A program made the position numbers and the translations under genes. The notes below the pieces were generated by a model that saw nothing but the letters and a program-made list of their open reading frames with translations, was not told the DNA's origin and made no database searches. DNA of 64,000 bases, from positions 124,001 to 188,000 of the forward strand of contig CAVZNH010000050.1 in the NCBI GenBank assembly GCA_963776505.1, given 5' to 3'. Position 1 is the first letter of the stretch. Each line of letters opens with the position of its first letter. The DNA comes from JAMXLO01 sp963776505. Lineage in GTDB: Bacteria; Pseudomonadota; Alphaproteobacteria; Acetobacterales; Acetobacteraceae. This document shows, one piece after another, positions 51,266 through 61,404 of this stretch.

Positions 51266-54064
51266 GTGCCGGATGCTCCATTCGATCGGACAGGGCCGCT
51301 TGCCCAGGAACTCCTGGAGCTGACCGCGCGCACCACTGCGCGCGCCGACGAAGACCCGTTCGGCAACCCGGTACTGCTGGTGGCACTGGCGATCAGCCGC
51401 CGTATCGAGGCTGGAACGCTGGACGATGCCACAATGGGGGCGCTGATCGCGCATCTACGCGATGCCGCGTTCACCGATCGCGCGCGCCGTATCGCGGATT
51501 ATGTCGGCGGCACCGATGTGTCGGCGCACACTGCCATCCTGAAGGAGCTGGCGCTGCGCCTCCTGCGGCCGGATCCCAACGACAGTCCGGTGCGCTGGGC
51601 GGAATACCGCGCCCTGGTGGAGCGCACACGCTTCGCGGCGGTGTTCACCGCGCACCCGACATTCGCACTCCCTCCAGCCGTCGCAGATGCATTGGTGGAG
51701 ACGGCGAGCGGGCGGGCGGCCTCGGTAACTGGTTCGCATCGGCCTCCGCCTATCACGCTTGCGGACGAGTTCGCCCAGGCGGTTGCCGCCATCGCGAATG
51801 GGCGCGATGCCATCGACCATTTCAATGCAGCGCTTCTGTCGGTGGCGCGCAGCGCGTGGCCGGATCGTTGGACCGAACTCGATCCACGGCCGGTGGTTCT
51901 GTCGAGCTGGGTCGGCTACGACACCGACGGCCGCACCGACATCGGCTGGTGGGACACCTTGCGGCTGCGGCTGGAGATGAAGCGTCTGCAGCTTGCTCGG
52001 CTGCATGCCCAGATCACTGCGCTGCCCGCGACGGATGCGCTGGCCACGCGCATTGCACAGGCACTCGACGCCACCAGCGAACAGCGTGACCTGTGTCCCG
52101 ACGCGCCCGAACCGTCGCGCGTCGCGGCGTTCGCGCAGACTCTGGTGGGGCGGCGCGAGCAGGCGCTGACAACGCCACAGCCGCTGCTGCCGTTGTTCAC
52201 GCAGGCGCTTGCCGCCGCAGCGGATGACGAGGCGCGCCAGGCGTTGTGCGTCGCGCGAGCGGGACTGGTGTCGCACGGTCTGGCGCTCGCGCACACGCAC
52301 GTGCGGCTCAATGCGGCGCAGATCCACAATGCGGTGCGCCAGCGGTTGGGTATTGCCGACGCACCAGAGGACCCCGCGCATCGGCGCGTGCTGTTCGGTG
52401 CGATGAATGTGGCGCTTGGCGCGGTGAAGCCTGTCGCGGTTGATTTTGGCGCTCTGCTGGCCGAGCAGGCATCGGCGATCCGGCTGATGATGACCATCGC
52501 GCAGATCATCAAGCACGTGGACGGCTCCGTGCCGGTGCGCTTCCTGATCGCCGAGACCGAGACTGGCTACACGCTGCTCGCCGCGCTGTGGCTGGCGCGG
52601 CTGTTCGGCATCGAGCGGCATATCGAGATCAGCCCGCTGTTTGAGACCGCGGATGCACTGGAGCATGGCGCGACGGTGTTGGAGGAGGCGCTGCGGAGCC
52701 CGCACTATCGCGCCTATCTGAACACGACCGGTCGGCTCGCGCTGCAGTTCGGCTATTCGGATTCCGGACGCTATGTCGGCCAGCTCGCTGCGAGCTACCT
52801 GATAGAGCGGCTGCGACTGAAGATCGGCCAGACGCTGGCGGATCATGGTATCTCCGATGTTGAGGTGATCCTGTTCGATACGCACGGCGAGAGCGTTGGG
52901 CGCGGTGCGCATCCTGGTTCGCTCGCTGACCGGCTCAAGTACCTGTCACCAACTGCGTCGCGACAGGCGCTCAATCGCGCCGGGCTTAGCGTGCGCGAGG
53001 AGGCCGCCTTTCAGGGTGGCGACGGCTATCTGCTGTTCGGCACGCCTGAGCTCGCGCTGGCGACGATCACCGGCATAGCGCAGCAGACCTACCACCCAGC
53101 GGCGGGTCCGATCGAGGATCCGGTGTATTCCAACCCCGACTTTGCCGCGGACTTCTTCGCAACCGTACGCGCCGGCATGGAGGCGTTGGTCGATGACGCC
53201 GGCTATGCGGCGCTGCTCGGGGCGTTCGGTCCATCGCTGATCGACGTGACGGGATCGCGGCCGGCGGCACGGCAGGCGGACGGCCTGGTGGGAGCGGCGC
53301 GCATCCGCCATCCGCGCGAGCTGCGCGCGATCCCGAATAACGCGATCCTCCAGCAACTCGGCTGGTGCGCGAACACGCTCCAGGGTATCGGCGCCGCGGC
53401 GGCGCGGCATCCCGAGCTGTTCGTCGATCTGCGCGAGAACAGCCGGCGGTTCCATCGCGCCATGGACCTGGCGTCGCACGCGCTGGCGCATTCCGACATC
53501 GACGTGCTGCGCGCGGTGATCGCAACGCTGGACCCCGGCACCTGGCTCGATCGCGCCGAGCACACGGCGGCGCGTGCCGGGCGCGAGGCGCTGGTGGGCG
53601 TGGCGCGTGCGCTCGAACGCCTCGGCATCTGGGCGGCTGCACAGTCGATGTTCCGCCGCGTGCACGCCGATCACCTGGCGCTGCGGCAGATCTGGCCCGA
53701 CGCGCCGCGGATGGCGACGCGCGAGGTGCTGCTGCACGCGCTGCGGCTCGCGCTCATCCATCGCATCTGGCTGCTGTCCACCGAGATTGCGGATTTCTCG
53801 CCGCGGCATGGCGTAACGCGCCCGGTGCTGGAGGGCGTGATGCTGCGGCTGGAGATAGAGCCGGCGCTCGAAGTGCTGGCGCAGATCTTCCCGGCCGCAT
53901 CCGACCGGTCGGAGGAATTCGACTACGCCGAACCGGCTGCCCCGCGCGGCATGACGGCCTACGCCCGAGAGCACGAGGAAATCTTCGCACCGATGCGCTC
54001 GCTGTTCGGCCTCATGCGCGAGATCGCCACTATCATCACGCACGAGGTTGGCGCGTTCGGATAA
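51266..54064 (+). CDS. ppc: Phosphoenolpyruvate carboxylase, divergent form
   Basis: 932 aa, normal length. Fixes bicarbonate on PEP to oxaloacetate. Conserved regions include AAVFTAHPT (residues 124-132, His of the first catalytic block), RFLIAETETGY and FQGGDGYLL. Yet two catalytic blocks differ from the canonical enzyme: THGESVGRGAHPG where HGRGGSIGRGGAP is usual (first Arg is Glu), and FGYSDSGRYVG where GYSDSAKDAG is usual (Lys is Arg). GTG start with a weak ribosome site. The call is by overall similarity and should be treated as a PEPC-family protein until activity is shown. Confidence 0.85.
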   Translation: MPDAPFDRTGPLAQELLELTARTTARADEDPFGNPVLLVALAISRRIEAGTLDDATMGALIAHLRDAAFTDRARRIADYVGGTDVSAHTAILKELALRLLRPDPNDSPVRWAEYRALVERTRFAAVFTAHPTFALPPAVADALVETASGRAASVTGSHRPPPITLADEFAQAVAAIANGRDAIDHFNAALLSVARSAWPDRWTELDPRPVVLSSWVGYDTDGRTDIGWWDTLRLRLEMKRLQLARLHAQITALPATDALATRIAQALDATSEQRDLCPDAPEPSRVAAFAQTLVGRREQALTTPQPLLPLFTQALAAAADDEARQALCVARAGLVSHGLALAHTHVRLNAAQIHNAVRQRLGIADAPEDPAHRRVLFGAMNVALGAVKPVAVDFGALLAEQASAIRLMMTIAQIIKHVDGSVPVRFLIAETETGYTLLAALWLARLFGIERHIEISPLFETADALEHGATVLEEALRSPHYRAYLNTTGRLALQFGYSDSGRYVGQLAASYLIERLRLKIGQTLADHGISDVEVILFDTHGESVGRGAHPGSLADRLKYLSPTASRQALNRAGLSVREEAAFQGGDGYLLFGTPELALATITGIAQQTYHPAAGPIEDPVYSNPDFAADFFATVRAGMEALVDDAGYAALLGAFGPSLIDVTGSRPAARQADGLVGAARIRHPRELRAIPNNAILQQLGWCANTLQGIGAAAARHPELFVDLRENSRRFHRAMDLASHALAHSDIDVLRAVIATLDPGTWLDRAEHTAARAGREALVGVARALERLGIWAAAQSMFRRVHADHLALRQIWPDAPRMATREVLLHALRLALIHRIWLLSTEIADFSPRHGVTRPVLEGVMLRLEIEPALEVLAQIFPAASDRSEEFDYAEPAAPRGMTAYAREHEEIFAPMRSLFGLMREIATIITHEVGAFG

Positions 54065-54073
54065 CCACACGCT

Positions 54074-54154
54074 TGTCATTGCGAGAAGCGCCAGCGACGA
54101 AGCAATCCCCAACACGCAGGGATCGTCTACTCGCTTGCGCTTATCGCAATGACA
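54074..54154 (+). repeat. Interspersed ~81-bp palindromic element, copy 2
   Basis: Perfect 11-bp ends TGTCATTGCGA (54074-54084) and TCGCAATGACA (54144-54154), with GAAGCAATCCCCA inside as in the copy at 12290-12378. Lies between ppc and the GMC gene. Confidence 0.75.
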
Positions 54155-54194
54155 GGGGACTGTGCTGCCCTAACGATCAGGGGAAGCACAGGAC

Positions 54195-55808
54195 ATGCAG
54201 GCGGACTACGTCATCGTTGGCGCCGGCTCGGCTGGCTGCTGTCTGGCCAACCGGCTGACTGAAGACGCCGATAACCGCGTCGTGCTGATCGAGGCGGGCG
54301 GGCGCGACTGGAACCCGCTGATTCACATTCCTGCCGGCTATATGAAGCTGCTGGAGCATCCGACCCTCACCTGGGGCTTCAAGGCTGAGGCCGATGCGGG
54401 CACCAACGGCCGCGCCATCAATTATCCCCGCGGCCGTGTACTCGGCGGGTCCAGCTCGATCAACGGCATGATCTATGTGCGCGGCCAGCCGGAGGACTTC
54501 GACCACTGGGGCCAACTCGGCAACCGCGGCTGGTCATGGGACGACGTTCTGCCGTTCTTCCGCAAGGCGGAGAACTGGGAGGGCAACGAGGATTCGGTGC
54601 ATGGCAAGGGTGGCCCGCTGTTCACTTCGCACGGACGCGACAAGCCGCTGTTGTGCCAGGCGGCGGTCGAGGCAGCGAAGCAGCTCGGCTGCGAATACCG
54701 CGAGGACGTCAACGATCTGCCGCCCGGTGCCGGTGACGGCATCGGCTGGGTGCAGCAAACGCGTGGCGGCCGACGGCGTGCGAGCAGCGCGCGCAGCTAT
54801 CTGCGTCCCGCGCTGAAGCGGCCCAATCTTCAGGTCATCACCGGCGCGCTGGTGCACCGCGTGCTGTTCGACGGCACGCGCGCGATCGGTGTCGAATTCT
54901 CGCGCAACGGCAATACTGAACGCGTCGATGTCGCAGGCGAGGTGATCCTGGCGGCCGGCGCGATCGGTTCGCCGCATATCCTGCAACTGTCAGGTGTCGG
55001 TGATCCCGAGCATCTCGCTCGCGCCGGTATCCCTGTGCATCACGAACTGCGCGGCGTCGGGCGCAACCTGCAGGACCATTATCTGGCGCGGATCTCATGC
55101 TCGGTGGAGGGCGCGCCGAGCCTGAACCAGCAATCGCGCGGGCTGGGACTGGCCGGCCAGGTGCTGCGCTATCTGGCCACCGGCAACGGCATTCTGACCT
55201 ATGCGGCGTCGCTGGTCGCCGCGTCGGTGAAGGTGCTGCCGGAATCGGCAACGCCCGACGTGCAGGCGCTGTTCGCGCACGGCAGCTACGCCGCGGGCGT
55301 GTCGCGCCAACTCGACACGATACCGGGCATGACGTGCGGCATGTGGCAGATGCGACCGTTGAGCCGCGGTTATGTCGAGGCGCGCTCGCCGCGTCCGCAG
55401 GAGCAGCCGAATATCAACCCGCGCTATTTCAGCGACGAGACAGACGCCCGCGCGGCGGTCGGCGGAATGCGATGGATCCGCAGGATGTTCGCAGCACCCG
55501 CGCTGGCCAAATACGTCGTCGCCGAGACCGTGCCCGGCAAGGACGTGCAAAGCGACGACGAGATGCTGCACTACGTGAAGCAGACCGGCGGCACCGTGTT
55601 TCACGCCACCTGCACCTGCAAGATGGGCCGCGACATGATGGCGGTGGTGGACGATCGGCTGCGCGTGCATGGGCTGGAACGTCTGCGCGTGATCGACGCG
55701 TCGGTGATGCCGACCGTCACGTCCACCAACACCAATGCGCCGACGATCATGATCGCGGAGAAGGGCGCGGCGATGGTGCGAGAAGAGGCGAGTGCCCTTG
55801 CAGCTTGA
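54195..55808 (+). CDS. GMC-family FAD oxidoreductase (choline dehydrogenase-like)
   Basis: 537 aa. FAD-binding DYVIVGAGSAGCCLANRLTE at residues 4-23, GMC signature GRVLGGSSSINGMIYVRGQP at about 83-102 and the second signature GAIGSPHILQLSGVG near 257. The C-terminal catalytic region has VFHATCTCKMGRD with the conserved His and TSTNTNAPTIMIAEKGA. Oxidises a primary alcohol; substrate unknown. Overlaps hyuB by 17 bases, so a combined pathway is likely. Confidence 0.92.
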   Translation: MQADYVIVGAGSAGCCLANRLTEDADNRVVLIEAGGRDWNPLIHIPAGYMKLLEHPTLTWGFKAEADAGTNGRAINYPRGRVLGGSSSINGMIYVRGQPEDFDHWGQLGNRGWSWDDVLPFFRKAENWEGNEDSVHGKGGPLFTSHGRDKPLLCQAAVEAAKQLGCEYREDVNDLPPGAGDGIGWVQQTRGGRRRASSARSYLRPALKRPNLQVITGALVHRVLFDGTRAIGVEFSRNGNTERVDVAGEVILAAGAIGSPHILQLSGVGDPEHLARAGIPVHHELRGVGRNLQDHYLARISCSVEGAPSLNQQSRGLGLAGQVLRYLATGNGILTYAASLVAASVKVLPESATPDVQALFAHGSYAAGVSRQLDTIPGMTCGMWQMRPLSRGYVEARSPRPQEQPNINPRYFSDETDARAAVGGMRWIRRMFAAPALAKYVVAETVPGKDVQSDDEMLHYVKQTGGTVFHATCTCKMGRDMMAVVDDRLRVHGLERLRVIDASVMPTVTSTNTNAPTIMIAEKGAAMVREEASALAA

Positions 55809-57851
55809 TCCCGTAACCCTCGAAGTGATGAGCCGGAAGCTCGCGGCAATCACCGACGAGATGTATTTTTCCGTGCAGCGGGCAGCGCGCTCCAGCTATG
55901 TCAAGGAGGCGGCGGACTTCGCGACCGCACTGCTCGATCCGCAAGGCGATGTGTTCGCCTATCCGCCGTCGGCCACGTTCGCCTTCCTGATCGACACGGA
56001 CTTCAAGGCGACGCTCGACGCGGTGCCGCATGTCGAGCCGGGCGACGTGATCATCACCAACGATCCCTATGCGTCCGGTGGTGTGTCCACGCATCTGTCG
56101 GACCTGCATCTGTTCCAGCCGTATTTCGCCGGCGATCGGGTGATCGCCTGGGGCTGGTCATTCGTGCATTGCGCCGATATCGGCGGCGCGGTGCCGGGCA
56201 GCGTTTCGCCGGCGCTCACCAGCATCTTCATGGAGGGCTTCCGCATTCCGCCGCTGAAGCTGATGAAGCGCGGCGAGCCAAATGAGGACCTGTTCGCGCT
56301 GCTGCACCTCAACAGCCGGATGGGCGAGCTGAACCTGGGTGATCTGCGCGCCATGCTGGGGGCGCTGGAGACCGGTAACCGCCGGATCGCGGAACTGGTG
56401 GCGAAGCAGGGCGCCGAGACGCTGCTGGCGGCAGAGCGTGGCCTGCAGGATTACACCGCTCGCAAGGCGCGCGACGTGCTGCGAAAGATCCCAGACGGCG
56501 TCTACGAGTTCTGGGACTTTCTCGACGATGATATGATCACCGGCATACCGATCCGCGTGCGTCTGCGGATGACGGTGAACGACGGCCTGGTCGATCTCGA
56601 CATGAGTGGCAGCGATCCGCAGGTACGCTCGGCTTACAACGTGCCGACGATGGGACGCCGCACCTATTGGCTGACATTCCGGCTGACCACGGTGCTGACC
56701 ACGTTCGATCCATTGATGCCGCACAACGCCGGACTGTATCGCGGCATCACTGTGAACGTACCGCGCGGGTCGGTGCTGCGCGCCGAGTTCCCCGATGCGG
56801 TATCGGTGCGCAACAGCGTGCCGTACCGGCTGTTCGACTGCATCAGCGGCGCGATCATGCAGGCCGCGCCGGAACTGATGCCGGCGGCGACCGGCGGCAC
56901 GCTGGTGACGTTCTCGCTGTCCGAGATCGGCCCCGACGGTGCCTCGCGTGTGGTCGAGGCGATCGAACCGTTGCGCTGCGGCATGGGTGCGGTGAACGGC
57001 CGCGACGGCGTCGATGCGCGCGACAACAGCCTCAACAACATGCGCAACCATCCGCTCGAACTGGTCGAGGCGACCAGCAGTATCCGAATCCTGGAATATG
57101 ATGTGCGACCGGATTCCGGTGGACCCGGCAAGTGGCGCGGTGGCGTCGGGCAGACCATCACAGCCGAGGTGCTGTGCGACGGCGGAATCGTTTTGGCGCG
57201 CGGGCTGGATCGGATGCGGTTCCCCGCCTGGGGCGTGCAGGGCGGCATGCCCGGCGGCAAGCTGGAGGTGATCCTCAATCGCGGCCGCACGGATGAGCGT
57301 CGGCTGGGCAAGATCCATGAGCTGCATGTGAAGCGCGGCGACACGATCACGCTGGGTCTGCCGGGTGGTGGTGGCTACGGCGATCCTATGGAACGCGACG
57401 TCGCCGATGTGCTCGCCGATATACGCGGCGGCTTCGTCACGCGCGAAGCGGCGGAGCGCGACTATGGCGTGGTCATCGCGGATGGCGCGGTGGATGCGGC
57501 GGCGACCAAGGCCGCGCGTGCCCGCAACGAAGGCGCCGGCGTGCGACATTCGGCTTCGGTCCGGACCGCGAGCGATGGGAGGCGGTGTTCACCGACGCCG
57601 TGATGACCGAACTGAACGAACGGCTCTACGCGTTGCCAAAAGCCGTGCGGCAGGACGTGCGTCGCGACGTGTTCGAAGCGGCGGTGCCGGGCATAACCGG
57701 CAGTGCCGGACGTGCGATCACCGAACTTCTCACCGATCCATCCGCCGCGACGCGACGATTGCGAGCCGCGCTGGATAACGCCCCCTCCCCTTGCGGGAGG
57801 GGGGCCGGGGGAGGGGGCAGCGCTGCACCACCCGCGGCGCCCTCCCCCTAA
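55792..57851 (+). pseudogene. Hydantoinase B/oxoprolinase subunit, frame-disrupted near the end
   Basis: The main frame from GTG 55792 (LDPVTLEVMSRKLAAITDEM) to about 57545 is intact and has the HyuB blocks GDVIITNDPYASGGVSTHL and RGGVGQTITAEVL. After 57545 it degenerates, while the neighbouring frame continues FGPDRERWEAVFTDAVM and DVFEAAVPGITGSAGRA to a stop at 57851. With one base corrected the protein is about 686 aa. Its last 20-odd codons lie inside a palindromic GC repeat, so the repeat has extended the C-terminus. Works with HyuA in ATP-dependent ring opening. Confidence 0.8.
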
Positions 57852-57877
57852 CCCCCTCCCGCAAGGGGAGGGGGAGG
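57779..57877. repeat. CCCCTCCC/GGGAGGGG palindromic repeat, copy 4 (double)
   Basis: Two hairpin modules: GCCCCCTCCCC (57779-57789) with the facing GGGAGGGGGGC, and CCCTCCCCCTAACCCCCTCCC with GGGGAGGGGGAGG up to 57877. They are mirror images of each other round a 30-bp centre. The first module is inside the hyuB reading frame; the last bases supply the ribosome binding site GGAGGGGGAGG for hyuA. Confidence 0.75.
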
Positions 57878-57887
57878 ATCGTACCTG

Positions 57888-59945
57888 ATGCGTTGTCGGA
57901 TCGGCATCGACGTCGGCGGCACGTTCACCGACTTCGTATTGGCCGACCGCGTCAGCGGCCGTCTGGTGCGCTACAAGGAACCGAGCGTCCCGTCCGATCC
58001 GTCGCTCTCGGTCGAGCGCGGCCTTCCGCCGCTGATCGAGCGCGCCGGCATCGCGCCATCCGATGTCGAACTGGTGGTGCACGGCACCACGCTCGCCCTC
58101 AACGCGATCATTCAGCGGCGCGGTGCGAAGCTCGGACTCGTCGTGTCGCGTGGCAATCGGGGTGTGCTGGAGATCGGCCGTGCGCAGTTGCCGAGTGCGT
58201 TCAGCTTCCTGTTGCAGAAGGAACCGCCGCTGGTGCCGCGCAGCCTCGTGCTCGAAGTGTCGGCTCGGCTCGATCACCATGGCAACATCGTGGCCCACGC
58301 AACCGACGCCGAACTGGACGCGACAGCCGCGACCTTCGCCGCGGCGAAAGTCGATGCGGTCACCGTGATGCTGCTCCACGCCTATGCGAACCCGGAGTTC
58401 GAGGCCGACATTGCCGCATCGCTGCGTCGTCGGCTGCCGAGAATTGCGGTGACACCGTCGGCCGCGATCTGGCCGGAACGCCGCGAGTACGAGCGCTGCC
58501 TGGTGGCGCTGATGAACGCCTATGTCGAGCCGATGATGACCGACTACCTGGCGAAGCTCAGCGCGCGCATTCGGCGACTGGGCATTGCCGCGCCAGTGTA
58601 CATTACCAGCAACAACGGCGGCACGCTGAGCATCGACACGGCGCGCCAGCGGCCGATCGACACCATTCTGTCCGGCCCCGCCTCGGGTGTGGTCGCCGCA
58701 TCCGCGGTCGCAAGGCACACGTCGCTCCGCAACCTGATCACGGTCGATATGGGCGGCACCAGCGCCGACATGTCCGTGGTGCAGGAGTTGGAACCGGCGC
58801 AGACCACACGCACCACCGTGGGCCACCTGCCGATCACCGTGCCCGTGGTCTCGGTCACCGCGATCGGCGCGGGTGGCGGCTCGATCGTTTGGGTGGATGA
58901 GCAGGGAGCGCTGAAGGTGGGGCCGCACAGTGCGGGAGCCTCGCCTGGGCCTGCCTGCTATGCCGCAGGAGGCACCGAGGCCACGGTCACTGATTGCTAC
59001 GTTGTGGCCGGCTACATTGATCCTGCACGTTTCCTCGGCGGCCGTCTGACGCTCGATGCCGTGGCCGCCCGGCGGGCGCTGGAGCGGTTGGCGGACGCGC
59101 TCGCAATGGAGGGCACGGATCGCGCAGTGCGTGTCGCGCAATTTGCGCTGCGCATCACCACGGCGGTCATGGCGAGCGAGATCGCGCGCGACCTGGCGCA
59201 GAAGGGCGAGGACGCGCGCGATTACGCGCTGATTGCATTCGGTGGCGCCGGTCCGACCCAGGCGCTGCACCTGGCGGAAGAGGCGGGCATCTCGACGGTG
59301 ATCATTCCCGCCGCGCCAAGCACGTTCTGCGCGCTTGGCGCGATCCTCGCGGACGTGAAGCGCGACTTCGTCGCCTCGCGCTTCCTGCGCCTCGCCGACG
59401 GCGGTGAGGCGCTTGCGGAGATGGCACGCCAATACGACCGGCTGGAGGCAATCGCATCGACCTGGATCGCCTCGGAGGGCGACCTCCTCGGCGCCGTGCG
59501 CTTCGAGGCAACGGCCGACATGCGCTACGCGGGTCAGGCCTTCGATCTGCCCGTGCGCCTGTCCGAGGCTTTGCGGCGACGGCTCGACGCAGCGTCGCTC
59601 GGCGAGCTGTTCCACCAGGCACACGAAAAGGTCTACAGCTTTCGTGATCCTGACAGTGCGGTCGAGATCACCGCGGAGCGCCTGCGCGTCGTGGGCACGA
59701 TCCCGCCGATCGATTTGCCGCCGGTCTTCGCGACCGAGCAACCACGCAGCCCCGCCGCCCGGCAAATCCATCTCGACGATGGTTGGCAAACCGCCTCGGT
59801 CTGGCAGCGCGATCAGCTCGAAACGGGTCAGACCATCGTGGGCCCCGCAATCATCGAGCAGGAAGATACCACGACGCTGATCCTCCCGCGCTGGACAGCG
59901 ACCGTCGATCGCATCGGCACTATTATCGCCACGCAGGTGGTGTAG
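57888..59945 (+). CDS. Hydantoinase A/5-oxoprolinase-like subunit
   Basis: 685 aa. ASKHA-fold ATPase: RIGIDVGGTFTDFVLAD at the N-terminus binds phosphate, VDMGGTSADMSVV and IAFGGAGPTQALHLAEEAG are the later nucleotide blocks, and GAGGGSIVWVDEQGALKVGP is family-typical. With HyuB it forms the ATP-driven hydantoinase/oxoprolinase/acetophenone carboxylase-type complex. Substrate not determinable; the neighbouring GMC oxidoreductases point to an alcohol-derived lactam, hydantoin or ketone. Confidence 0.93.
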   Translation: MRCRIGIDVGGTFTDFVLADRVSGRLVRYKEPSVPSDPSLSVERGLPPLIERAGIAPSDVELVVHGTTLALNAIIQRRGAKLGLVVSRGNRGVLEIGRAQLPSAFSFLLQKEPPLVPRSLVLEVSARLDHHGNIVAHATDAELDATAATFAAAKVDAVTVMLLHAYANPEFEADIAASLRRRLPRIAVTPSAAIWPERREYERCLVALMNAYVEPMMTDYLAKLSARIRRLGIAAPVYITSNNGGTLSIDTARQRPIDTILSGPASGVVAASAVARHTSLRNLITVDMGGTSADMSVVQELEPAQTTRTTVGHLPITVPVVSVTAIGAGGGSIVWVDEQGALKVGPHSAGASPGPACYAAGGTEATVTDCYVVAGYIDPARFLGGRLTLDAVAARRALERLADALAMEGTDRAVRVAQFALRITTAVMASEIARDLAQKGEDARDYALIAFGGAGPTQALHLAEEAGISTVIIPAAPSTFCALGAILADVKRDFVASRFLRLADGGEALAEMARQYDRLEAIASTWIASEGDLLGAVRFEATADMRYAGQAFDLPVRLSEALRRRLDAASLGELFHQAHEKVYSFRDPDSAVEITAERLRVVGTIPPIDLPPVFATEQPRSPAARQIHLDDGWQTASVWQRDQLETGQTIVGPAIIEQEDTTTLILPRWTATVDRIGTIIATQVV

Positions 59946-59981
59946 CGTGGACGCCCCGCCCGGATGGATGGATCAGGCAAC

Positions 59982-60326
59982 ATGATCAAGGTCGTCGGAT
60001 TGCTGACGCGCAGGCCCGAACTCACTCACGAGCAGTTCGTCAGGCATTGGCTGGAGATTCATGGACCGCTCGCGCACGCGGTGCCGGGCGTGCGCCGTTA
60101 CGTGCAGTCGCACATCGTCGGCACGCGGACGCGGCCCGACATTCCTGAGACCGATGTGGAGGTCGATGGCATCGCCGAACTCTGGTACGACGATCAGCAG
60201 GCCCTGGCGCGCGCCGCCGCCTCACCCGAGATGAAGCGGCTGACCGACGACGGCGCGCTGTTCATTGGCCGGATCAAGAGCTTCATCGTCGAGGAGAAGC
60301 AGATCATTCCGGCCGGCGGCCAGTGA
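59982..60326 (+). CDS. EthD-domain protein
   Basis: 114 aa. IKVVGLLTRRPELTHEQFVR and HWLEIHGPLAHAVPGVRRYV are the EthD ferredoxin-like fold motifs. ATG at 59982 (GGATCAGG upstream) is preferred over one 18 bases earlier. Such small dimeric proteins often act as dehydratases or accessory factors in ring degradation. Last gene of the plus-strand GMC-hyuB-hyuA run. Confidence 0.85.
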   Translation: MIKVVGLLTRRPELTHEQFVRHWLEIHGPLAHAVPGVRRYVQSHIVGTRTRPDIPETDVEVDGIAELWYDDQQALARAAASPEMKRLTDDGALFIGRIKSFIVEEKQIIPAGGQ

Positions 60327-60330
60327 AACG

Positions 60331-60856
60331 CTACTCGGCGGCCGGGCTGAGCGCGTCCACCGCCTCGTAGGGGAAGCGCTTCACGCGGTCCATGTTCATG
60401 CCCTCGATGCGCAGCAGCCGCGTGGAGCCTTCGCGCCGCGGCGAGTGCAGCACGCCGACGTCGTACAGATACGCATCGCCCGGCAGCATCGAGTAGTCGC
60501 GCACACGCTTCGCCTTGCCCGGCGTCGCCTTCGGTCGGCCGCGCCAGGCAATCCCAGTCGGTCATGATCGTCTCGCCGGCGGCCTGGCCGTAGATCGCCC
60601 AGGACGGACCGTGGTCGTGCGGCTTGCTGCCCTTCGCCCCGACATAGCCGTGCGCCAGGATGGTGAAGCCCAGCTCGGGATCCTCGTACAGCACCTTGCG
60701 CTCCGGCGTGCCTTCCGGGATGTACTTGGCGACGAAGTCGCCGTCCTTCAGCACGTCCTTCACCAGGCCGCAGACCGCCTTGCGGCCCTCGGTGCCCGGC
60801 TGGCTCTTCAGCGCGTCATGACACTTGGCGGCGAACTGTTCGAGCGTATAGCCCAT
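60331..60856 (-). pseudogene. Cupin-like protein, frame-disrupted
   Basis: The first frame reads MGYTLEQFAAKCHDALKSQ, GFTILAHGYVGAKGSKPHDH and GPSWAIYGQAAGETIMTDW; the His pair in PHDHG fits a cupin metal site. After a shift near 60545 the next frame reads KRVRDYSMLPGDAYLYDVG and LHSPRREGSTRLLRIEG and stops at TAG 60331. The joined protein is about 175 aa. GGAGG upstream of ATG 60856. Likely a small-molecule dioxygenase, isomerase or decarboxylase of the cluster. Confidence 0.65.
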
Positions 60857-60878
60857 CGTCGATACCTCCTGAGTTCGT

Positions 60879-61305
60879 TCATTCCCGACGATACGGATAG
60901 CAGTGGGCCCGATCGAGCGGGATGTCGAAGTGCTCGGCCAGCGCCTCGATCGCATCGGCGTGCTGCTTGTAGGGATCGCTGTTGCCAGGCCCCACGATGA
61001 TGCAGCCGAACGAGCGATCGCGACGGCCACCCGGCGGCAGCATGGCGGTGACCAGCGGCGCGCCTTCGTCGTCGCGCAGCGTCAGGAACAGCGGCATCTC
61101 GCGCCGGATGTGCGCGCCCTTGCCGATGTCCTGCTCGATGTAACACCGAGGTCAGCGGCTTGTAGCTCTCCGCCGCCTTCTCCCATTCGCGGCGGAAGTA
61201 TTTCTCCACGGCATGGCGCATGAGCTCGGATTCCATCGTGGCCTCGCCCTCGCTGACCAGCCGAAACCAGGTTCTGTCACCCGGAGCGTCGCAGATATAC
61301 TCCAT
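60879..61305 (-). pseudogene. Unknown conserved-looking protein, frame-disrupted
   Basis: Two frames meet near 61140. The first reads MEYICDAPGDRTWFRLVSEG and RREWEKAAESYKPLTSV; the second reads MPLFLTLRDDEGAPLVTAML, SFGCIIVGPGNSDPYKQHAD and ends RAHCYPYRRE. The whole is about 142 aa with no signal peptide or membrane segment. I cannot name the family. 22 bases upstream of the cupin-like gene on the same strand, so they are probably co-transcribed and divergent from the second GMC gene. Confidence 0.55.
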
Positions 61306-61404
61306 GTGTTCCTCCCACCCGGCTTGGATTGGCGTCCGGTGCCAGCTTAGGATGGAGCGGCGTGACAATCAAACGGCCAGGTGGCAACAGGCAGGTGGCA
61401 ACGC

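Noticed and set aside
51455..52912. A 485-codon minus-strand frame opposite ppc
   Set aside because: Low-complexity Arg/Gln/His translation with no ribosome site; ppc on the plus strand has conserved motifs throughout.
57462..59789. A 775-codon minus-strand open frame opposite hyuA
   Set aside because: Composition is Arg/His/Gly-rich with no family motif, while the plus strand encodes a complete HyuA. High GC produces long antisense frames.
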